From: an uncultured Saprospiraceae bacterium
Lineage (GTDB): Bacteria > Bacteroidota > Bacteroidia > Chitinophagales > Saprospiraceae
Direction: 5' to 3'
Assembly: GCA_937997635.1 (NCBI GenBank)
Contig: CALLFA010000142.1
Location: 1 to 32,292 of the forward strand
DNA: 32,292 bases
Positions 26,817 through 32,292 of this stretch are shown in pieces. Each line of letters starts with the position of its first letter. The stretch's first letter is position 1. Below the pieces are notes generated by a model. The model was not told the DNA's origin and did not search any database. It saw only the letters and a program-made list of their open reading frames with translations. The translations under genes were made by a program, and so were the position numbers.

Positions 26817-28228
26817 AAGAATTTTTAGGCGAAGACTTTCTACTAGAAACTGCAACTGCTCAACGCTTGTATGATGACTTTGCTCGTGACATGCCGATAA
26901 TTGACTACCACAACCATCTTCCACCTGAGCACATACGCCACAACACTATTTATCATAACATCACTGACATCTGGCTTAAAGGTGATCATTATAAGTGGCG
27001 TGCTATGAGAGCCAATGGTGTGCATGAAGAAATGATCACAGGTAATGCAGATGATGCTGCTAAATTCCAACAATGGGCGGCTACTGTTCCCTATACCATG
27101 CGCAATCCATTGTATCACTGGACTCATTTAGAACTCCAGCGTTATTTTGGAATTACGGATTTACTCAATGAATCAACAGCTGATTTAATTTATAAACAAT
27201 CATCAGAACAAGTCAACACACCAGAGTTCTCGACACAAGAATTGTTAAAGAAAATGAATGTTCATATTGTTTGTACTACAGATGATCCGAATGATGATTT
27301 ATCCCACCATCATGCATTATCCTTGACAAACTGGGGTGTACAGATGCTACCTGGATTCAGACCTGATTCTTTCATTCACATTCACAAAGAGGCTTTTGGT
27401 CAAAAAATTGCTGAACTGGCATCTTTGACGGATCGGCACATTCAATCAGCTGGAGATATTGTAGAAGCCTTGAAGGACAGGATTAATTTTTTCCATGACA
27501 ATGGTTGTCGATTATCAGATCATGGTTTGACACACATCAATGCAGTTTCCAATCCAAAACACGATGTTGATGTGACTGTATCAAAGAGATTAAAAGGAGA
27601 AGCCATCAGTAATGCCGAAGCTGCCGAATATGAATCCTTTTTGCTTGATCAACTGGCACGCATCTATTTCAAAAAAGGTTGGACCATGCAATTCCATTTA
27701 GGTGCGATTCGAAATAATAATCAAAAATTAATGAATCGTCTTGGTGCAGATGTTGGCTGTGATTCTATCGGGGATTATTCGCAAGCGGAAGGATTGTCGC
27801 TGTTCCTTAATCGTCTTGACACGGATGAACAGTTAACGAAAACTGTACTGTATAATCTCAATCCAGGAGACAACGAAGTATTTGCAACCATGGTTGGTAA
27901 TTTCAATGATGGTGAGACAATTGGTAAAATGCAATGGGGGTCTGGCTGGTGGTTTTTAGATCAAAAAGATGGCATGGAAGATCAGATGAATGTCTTATCA
28001 AATATGGGATTGTTGAGTCGCTTCATTGGTATGTTGACAGACAGCAGAAGCTTTTTAAGTTTTCCAAGGCATGAATATTTTCGCCGTATTCTTTGTAACC
28101 TTATTGGGAATGATATTGAGAATGGAGAATTACCAAATGATGTGAACTGGCTAGGTAAAATGGTGCAGGACATTTGCTACAATAATGCCAAAGCCTATTT
28201 TAATTTTCCTGATACCATTCAAAAATAA
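26813..28228 (+). CDS. uxaC: Glucuronate/galacturonate isomerase
   Basis: Cytosolic uronate isomerase of the amidohydrolase-like superfamily, converting D-glucuronate to D-fructuronate and D-galacturonate to D-tagaturonate. The N-terminal DYHNHLPPEHI supplies the metal-site HxH (H33, H35). MQFHLGAIRNNN, GADVGCDSIGDY, the LDQKDGMEDQM segment and FPRHEYFRRILCNLIG are typical of full-length UxaC. The 471-aa length is normal. It is the first gene of the plus operon, and dctP follows after 3 bp. An operator-like site lies 100 bp upstream. It should feed the UxuB-like SDR (fructuronate branch) and, if a reductase exists elsewhere, UxaA (tagaturonate branch). Confidence 0.96.
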   Translation: MKEFLGEDFLLETATAQRLYDDFARDMPIIDYHNHLPPEHIRHNTIYHNITDIWLKGDHYKWRAMRANGVHEEMITGNADDAAKFQQWAATVPYTMRNPLYHWTHLELQRYFGITDLLNESTADLIYKQSSEQVNTPEFSTQELLKKMNVHIVCTTDDPNDDLSHHHALSLTNWGVQMLPGFRPDSFIHIHKEAFGQKIAELASLTDRHIQSAGDIVEALKDRINFFHDNGCRLSDHGLTHINAVSNPKHDVDVTVSKRLKGEAISNAEAAEYESFLLDQLARIYFKKGWTMQFHLGAIRNNNQKLMNRLGADVGCDSIGDYSQAEGLSLFLNRLDTDEQLTKTVLYNLNPGDNEVFATMVGNFNDGETIGKMQWGSGWWFLDQKDGMEDQMNVLSNMGLLSRFIGMLTDSRSFLSFPRHEYFRRILCNLIGNDIENGELPNDVNWLGKMVQDICYNNAKAYFNFPDTIQK

Positions 28229-28231
28229 ATA

Positions 28232-29242
28232 ATGAAAACGAACAAATCCATATTACATAACACCTCGCTTTTTAGTGGATCTTTGTTTTTCATACTCTTT
28301 AGTTTAGTCTTTTTTTCATGTGCTGAAATTTCAAACACCAAGTATTTAAAATTAGCACATGGCCTTGATTCTAGTCATCCTGTCCACAAAGGAATGGTCT
28401 TCATGCAAGAACGATTAGCTGAAAAATCGAATGGGACACTTCAAATAGAAATATATCCAAGTCAGCAATTGGGTACGGAAAGACAAGCATTGGAATTATT
28501 GCAGATCGGCAGCCTTGCCATGACAAAGGTATCAGGTGCGGTAATGGAAAATTTTTCCCCAAAAATAAAGTGCCTTAGTCTGCCTTATGTCTTTAGAGAT
28601 AGAGAACATACCTACAAAGTCCAGGATTCAGATGTCGGTCGAGAATTACTCATTCAAAGTGAAAAATACTGGTTGCGAGGACTCGGCTATTTTGATGCCG
28701 GACAACGCTCATTCTATACCAAAGAAAAATCAATCATGACACCTGATGACCTTAAAGGCATGAAAATCAGAGTACAAGAAAGTGTCATGGCAATGAATCT
28801 TGTTCGTGCCTTGGGTGGCGCACCAACACCAATCTCATGGGGAGAATTATACACTGCCCTCCAGCAAGGAGTCGTTGATGGTGCAGAAAACAACCCCCCA
28901 AGTTTTGTCAGTTCGAGACACTATGAGATTTGCAAATATTATTCACTCAATGAGCATACTGCCGTACCAGACTTATTGGTGATTGGGACAGTTGCCTGGA
29001 ATCGACTATCAAGCCAAGAACAGAACTGGGTACAGGAAGCAGCAGATGAAGCCATTGACTATCAACGTAAAGTTTGGGTAGCAGCAGAACAAGAAGCTTT
29101 GGAGACTGTAAAGGCAGCTGGAGTCACCGTAACAAGACCCGATAAAACAGTGTTCGCAGAAAAGACAAGATCGTTGTTGGATGAATATAAGGATGATCCG
29201 GAGATGTATGAGTTGATACGGAGGATACAGAATGTAAGATGA
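28232..29242 (+). CDS. dctP: TRAP transporter substrate-binding protein (DctP family), lipoprotein form
   Basis: Extracytoplasmic solute receptor of a TRAP transporter. A hydrophobic signal ends in a likely lipobox FFSC (about residue 30), so it is probably membrane-anchored rather than soluble. LKLAHGLDSSHPVHKGM starts the mature fold. LKGMKIRVQES carries the conserved Arg that pairs with the ligand carboxylate in DctP proteins, and GVVDGAENNPPSF is the second hallmark. The length of 336 aa is normal. With uxaC upstream and dctQM downstream, the ligand is likely a uronate or related sugar acid, which fits the carboxylate-binding Arg. The stop codon lies in the first of a train of small hairpins. 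Confidence 0.92.
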   Translation: MKTNKSILHNTSLFSGSLFFILFSLVFFSCAEISNTKYLKLAHGLDSSHPVHKGMVFMQERLAEKSNGTLQIEIYPSQQLGTERQALELLQIGSLAMTKVSGAVMENFSPKIKCLSLPYVFRDREHTYKVQDSDVGRELLIQSEKYWLRGLGYFDAGQRSFYTKEKSIMTPDDLKGMKIRVQESVMAMNLVRALGGAPTPISWGELYTALQQGVVDGAENNPPSFVSSRHYEICKYYSLNEHTAVPDLLVIGTVAWNRLSSQEQNWVQEAADEAIDYQRKVWVAAEQEALETVKAAGVTVTRPDKTVFAEKTRSLLDEYKDDPEMYELIRRIQNVR

Positions 29243-29364
29243 TTTTGCTATGGGCAAAATCAAGTGTTGAATCAGCCTTTCGGCTGAGGTTATGAATTTT
29301 GCTTGGGGCAAAAAGTGATGAATGCCGCAGGGTTGCGGCAAGTGATGAATCAGCCTATCGGCTG
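29241..29364. repeat. Train of five small hairpins between dctP and dctQ
   Basis: Five inverted repeats follow each other: GATTTTGC/GCAAAATC (29241-29261), CAGCC/GGCTG (29273-29286), TTTTGC/GCAAAA (29297-29313), TGCCGC/GCGGCA (29323-29340) and CAGCC/GGCTG (29351-29364). Several are separated by TGATGAAT-like linkers. They fill most of the 173-bp gap inside the TRAP operon and could tune the receptor:permease ratio. Confidence 0.75.
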
Positions 29365-29415
29365 AAGTGTTGCATACATAAAGATTAGGTTGAAGGCCAT
29401 CAAAAAAATAAAGTC

Positions 29416-29880
29416 TTGAGAAAAACAATTGATTTTTATTTAGGGAGATTTTTGGCATTGCTGATGGTGGTGATGACTGTGGATGTCTTGTGGGGTGTCT
29501 TTACCAGATATACCTTGGGCAATCAAGCTAGTTGGTCGGAAGAATTAGCGAGATTTTTATTGATATGGATTGGGATACTTGGAGCTGCTTATGCTTCGGG
29601 GCAGAACATGCACTTAGCTATTGATTTATTATCGCCAAAATTAGAAGGAAGGAAAAAGAAACTGCTGGCCAACACCATTCGCATGGTCATCATAACGTTT
29701 GCTTTTTGCGTCTTGGTAGTTGGTGGATTTCGATTGATTTACATTACACATGTGTTGGGTCAGACATCTCCAGCTTTGCAAATCCCAATGACTATCGTTT
29801 ATGCTGCGATTCCTTTAGCAGGAGTTTTGGTCGTGTATTATAAGCTTCATGATTTATTCACCTCAAGCCAAACGAGTTAA
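29416..29880 (+). CDS. dctQ: TRAP transporter small permease (DctQ family)
   Basis: Small inner-membrane subunit of a TRAP transporter with four predicted helices. The start appears to be TTG 29416, since the next ATG lies inside the first helix. The hallmark WSEELARFLLIWIGILGAAYA lies in the second helix region (about residues 38-58). The length of 154 aa is normal. It is separated from dctP by the hairpin train and from dctM by 3 bp. Confidence 0.92.
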   Translation: MRKTIDFYLGRFLALLMVVMTVDVLWGVFTRYTLGNQASWSEELARFLLIWIGILGAAYASGQNMHLAIDLLSPKLEGRKKKLLANTIRMVIITFAFCVLVVGGFRLIYITHVLGQTSPALQIPMTIVYAAIPLAGVLVVYYKLHDLFTSSQTS

Positions 29881-29883
29881 ATC

Positions 29884-31170
29884 ATGGAAGTAGCCATTTT
29901 AGTTTTAACCTTTATCATTTTACTTGGACTTGGTGTGCCGATTGCTTGGAGTATTGGCATGAGTAGTATATTGACTATGCTGGTAAGTATTCCGGCTATC
30001 CCTGCATTTACGACTGTGGCTCATCGGATGGCGACTGGCCTTGACAGTTTTTCATTGCTTGCAATTCCGTTTTTTATTCTGGCAGGACAAATCATGAATC
30101 GTGGAGGGATTGCCAAGCGGCTTATTGGATTTGCCAAGACTTTAGTGGGTTCTCTCCCCGGTGGATTGGCTCATGTCAATATTATTGCCGCTATGATGTT
30201 TGGTGCTATTGCAGGATCTGCAGTTGCAGCAGCATCAGCAATTGGAAGTTTTATGACTGACGAGATGGAAAAGGAAGGATACAGTAAAGAGTTTGCTGCT
30301 GCAGTGAACATTACATCTTCCACGACAGGAATGGTCATACCACCAAGCAACATCCTCATTGTGTATTCGCTGGCTAGTGGCGGGGTATCAATTGCTGCCT
30401 TATTTATTGCAGGTTATATTCCAGGCATTCTGACAGGATTGTTGTTGATGACAGTTGCTGCTTTCTGGGCCAAGAAAAGAGGATTTAAAGTTGGGAGACG
30501 AAGTACATTAAAAGAAGTGTGGTCTACATTCTGGTCTGCTTTTCCCAGTTTGTTGTTGCTTGTTGTCGTGATCGGTGGAATTGTAGCCGGAATCTTTACA
30601 GCAACAGAAGCATCTGCGGTTGCAGTGTTGTATTGTCTGATACTGACATACGTCTATAAAGAAGTGTCTTGGAAAGAATTGCCTGATATCTTTTTGGCGT
30701 CAGTAGAAACAACAGCTATCGTGATGTTGTTGATTGGCACTTCTATGAGTATGTCATGGATCATGGCCTATGAGAATATTCCTCAAAACATAACAGACTT
30801 TTTATTGTCAATTAGTGACAGCAAATTGGTGATTTTATTGATCATCAATCTCACGTTATTATTCGTTGGTGTGTTTATGGATATGACACCAGCTGTCTTG
30901 ATATTTACGCCTATATTTTTACCAGTCGTCACTTCTCTGGGTATGGATCCGACACACTTTGGGATCGTGATGGTATTGAATTTGACAATTGGACTTTGTA
31001 CGCCGCCTGTTGGATCTGTGTTGTTTGTGGGTGTAGGTGTTGCAGGGACTACAATTCAGAAAGTCATTCGGCCATTGATGCCATTGTTTATTGCGATGTT
31101 GGTAGCGTTGATTTTAGTCACGTACATTCCACAGTTGAGTTTGTGGTTGCCTTCTTTGTTTGGGTTGTGA
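29884..31170 (+). CDS. dctM: TRAP transporter large permease (DctM family)
   Basis: Large Na+-coupled inner-membrane subunit of the TRAP transporter, about 12 helices in 428 aa, the usual size. Family motifs include AIPFFILAGQIMNRGG, the repeat-hairpin region ITSSTTGMVIPPSNILIVYS and the C-terminal GLCTPPVGSVLFVGVGVAG. Together with DctP and DctQ it would import a carboxylated sugar. Its direct neighbour is dctQ, 3 bp upstream. It is followed after 105 bp by the zinc dehydrogenase in the same direction, with no terminator visible between them. Confidence 0.95.
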   Translation: MEVAILVLTFIILLGLGVPIAWSIGMSSILTMLVSIPAIPAFTTVAHRMATGLDSFSLLAIPFFILAGQIMNRGGIAKRLIGFAKTLVGSLPGGLAHVNIIAAMMFGAIAGSAVAAASAIGSFMTDEMEKEGYSKEFAAAVNITSSTTGMVIPPSNILIVYSLASGGVSIAALFIAGYIPGILTGLLLMTVAAFWAKKRGFKVGRRSTLKEVWSTFWSAFPSLLLLVVVIGGIVAGIFTATEASAVAVLYCLILTYVYKEVSWKELPDIFLASVETTAIVMLLIGTSMSMSWIMAYENIPQNITDFLLSISDSKLVILLIINLTLLFVGVFMDMTPAVLIFTPIFLPVVTSLGMDPTHFGIVMVLNLTIGLCTPPVGSVLFVGVGVAGTTIQKVIRPLMPLFIAMLVALILVTYIPQLSLWLPSLFGL

Positions 31171-31275
31171 ATTGGTGATGTAGATATGTTTTGATGGGAT
31201 GAATTGATTTGGAGATGTTTGATGTTTGACCTTTTTTGATAAAAATATAATACCGAAAGAATACGAAATTACCTC

Positions 31276-32289
31276 ATGAAGTACATCATTTGCGAACAAC
31301 CAGGGAGGCTCACTTTACTTGAAAAAGAAAATCCAATTCGCGGGCTTAACGAAGCACTTGTCAAGATAACACGTGTTGGCATTTGTGGGACTGACTTACA
31401 TGCCTTTCAAGGCAACCAACCATTTTTTAGCTATCCTCGAATATTGGGTCATGAGTTGGCTGCAGAGATTATAGAGATTGATGATAATGAACAAGGATTA
31501 GAGGTAGGGGATCGAGTCATCATTATGCCTTACATCAGTTGCGGCACATGCATTGCTTGTAAAAGAGGAAAAACAAATTGTTGCGAATCTATCTCTGTAT
31601 TAGGTGTCCATGAGGATGGTGGGATGCAAGAATATTATACTGTCTCTACAGATGTGTTGGTAAAAGCCAATTCATTATCAGAAGAACAAATTGCGTTGGT
31701 AGAACCCTTAGCAATTGGAGCCCATGCCATTTCAAGAGCGAAACCATCGAATAATGAAACTGCTTTGGTTATTGGATGTGGTCCTATCGGTCTGGGACTA
31801 TTGAAACAAATGCAACTCCTAGGCATTCATGTTATAGCCATGGACATACATTCAGATAGACTTGTGTTCGCTAAGGACGTTATGGGTATAGATCAAATTG
31901 TATTAGCAGATGATAATGCTGAAACAGAAATCAAAAGACTCAACAATGGACAATTACCTACGATTGTATTTGATGCAACTGGCAGCAAGCAAGCGTTGGA
32001 GAGTGGAATCAATTTCATGGCACATGGCGGGACTTATGTTTTAGTGGGTTTGTATAAAGGTGATCTGACATTCAACCATCCTCTTTTACATAGCCGAGAA
32101 TCCACTCTGCTGAGTAGTCGAAATGCAACCATGGCTGACATTCTCCAAGTCAAGCTTATGTTGGAAAGCGGCTTGTTTCCAGATGCTGCATTTATTACAC
32201 ACAGAGTTTCTTTTACAGAGATGATTGATCATTTTGAGTCATGGATAAAACCAGAGTCGGGGGTCATCAAGGCAATGGTTCATTTGTAG
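31276..32289 (+). CDS. Zinc-dependent alcohol dehydrogenase (RspB/LgoD-like)
   Basis: Medium-chain dehydrogenase of 337 aa, complete, ending 3 bp before the window edge. Catalytic zinc ligands are likely C37 (GICGTD), H59/E60 (GHE) and E143 (EPLAIG). Structural zinc Cys lie at 89, 92, 95 and 103. The NAD-binding motif GCGPIGLG lies at 167-174. The overall pattern is closest to the RspB/LgoD/sorbitol-dehydrogenase group, which oxidise sugar acids or polyols such as L-galactonate or L-gulonate. Its place after uxaC-dctPQM suggests oxidation or reduction of a sugar acid brought in by the TRAP transporter. It could supply the tagaturonate or altronate interconversion lacking here, but that is conjecture. 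Confidence 0.85.
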   Translation: MKYIICEQPGRLTLLEKENPIRGLNEALVKITRVGICGTDLHAFQGNQPFFSYPRILGHELAAEIIEIDDNEQGLEVGDRVIIMPYISCGTCIACKRGKTNCCESISVLGVHEDGGMQEYYTVSTDVLVKANSLSEEQIALVEPLAIGAHAISRAKPSNNETALVIGCGPIGLGLLKQMQLLGIHVIAMDIHSDRLVFAKDVMGIDQIVLADDNAETEIKRLNNGQLPTIVFDATGSKQALESGINFMAHGGTYVLVGLYKGDLTFNHPLLHSRESTLLSSRNATMADILQVKLMLESGLFPDAAFITHRVSFTEMIDHFESWIKPESGVIKAMVHL

Positions 32290-32292
32290 ACT

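Overview
The window reads as a carbohydrate-utilisation locus of a Bacteroidota member, probably a marine or other environmental lineage. The evidence is an adjacent SusC/SusD pair, lipoprotein signal peptides with loose lipoboxes, Tat-exported Gfo/Idh/MocA oxidoreductases, few recognisable Shine-Dalgarno sites, and AT-rich sequence with many small intergenic palindromes. No rRNA, tRNA, CRISPR array, integrase or transposase was seen. The theme is uronic acids: a GH88 unsaturated glucuronyl hydrolase, UxaC, a UxuB-like SDR, UxaA and a TRAP transporter suited to carboxylates.

Layout. (1) 344-5824: a Tat-exported Gfo/Idh/MocA protein (minus) diverges from a LacI-type regulator (plus). A 23-bp minisatellite of about 18 units follows, then a DUF6807 lipoprotein and the GH88 enzyme. 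(2) 5825-6273: a convergent gap holding alternating palindromes and an intrinsic terminator for the genes to its right. (3) 6274-11024: susD and susC on minus. (4) 11415-15194, plus: a two-domain DUF1080 (3-keto-disaccharide hydrolase-type) protein, a second Tat-exported Gfo/Idh/MocA protein and a UxuB-like SDR. (5) 15299-26641, minus: an apparent nine-gene operon read from the right: uxaA, a bicupin lipoprotein, a jelly-roll lipoprotein, a propeller/HEAT/cytochrome c lipoprotein, a TIM-barrel isomerase, a cytosolic Gfo/Idh/MocA protein, an SDR, a DUF3311 protein and a sodium:solute symporter. (6) 26813-32289, plus: uxaC, dctP, dctQ, dctM and a zinc alcohol dehydrogenase.

How it fits together. 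The window has three divergent promoter regions (about 1748-1866, 11025-11414 and 26642-26812). Each contains a match to the 15-bp motif CGTGTACGTTAACGA; two are exact inverted copies of each other, and no other intergenic region contains the motif. The CG-centred form suits a LacI-family regulator, so the regulator encoded at 1867 very likely controls the whole locus. SusCD would import oligouronides. Exported Gfo and DUF1080 proteins, and perhaps the cytochrome lipoprotein, could cleave glycosidic bonds by an oxidative 3-keto route in the periplasm. TRAP and SSS transporters would carry monomers inward, GH88 would cleave unsaturated oligouronides in the cytoplasm, and UxaC, the SDR and UxaA would take uronates toward 2-keto-3-deoxygluconate. 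The oxidative route and the link to the cytochrome are inference. No polysaccharide lyase, UxuA, UxaB, KdgK or Eda is present, so the pathway must be completed elsewhere.
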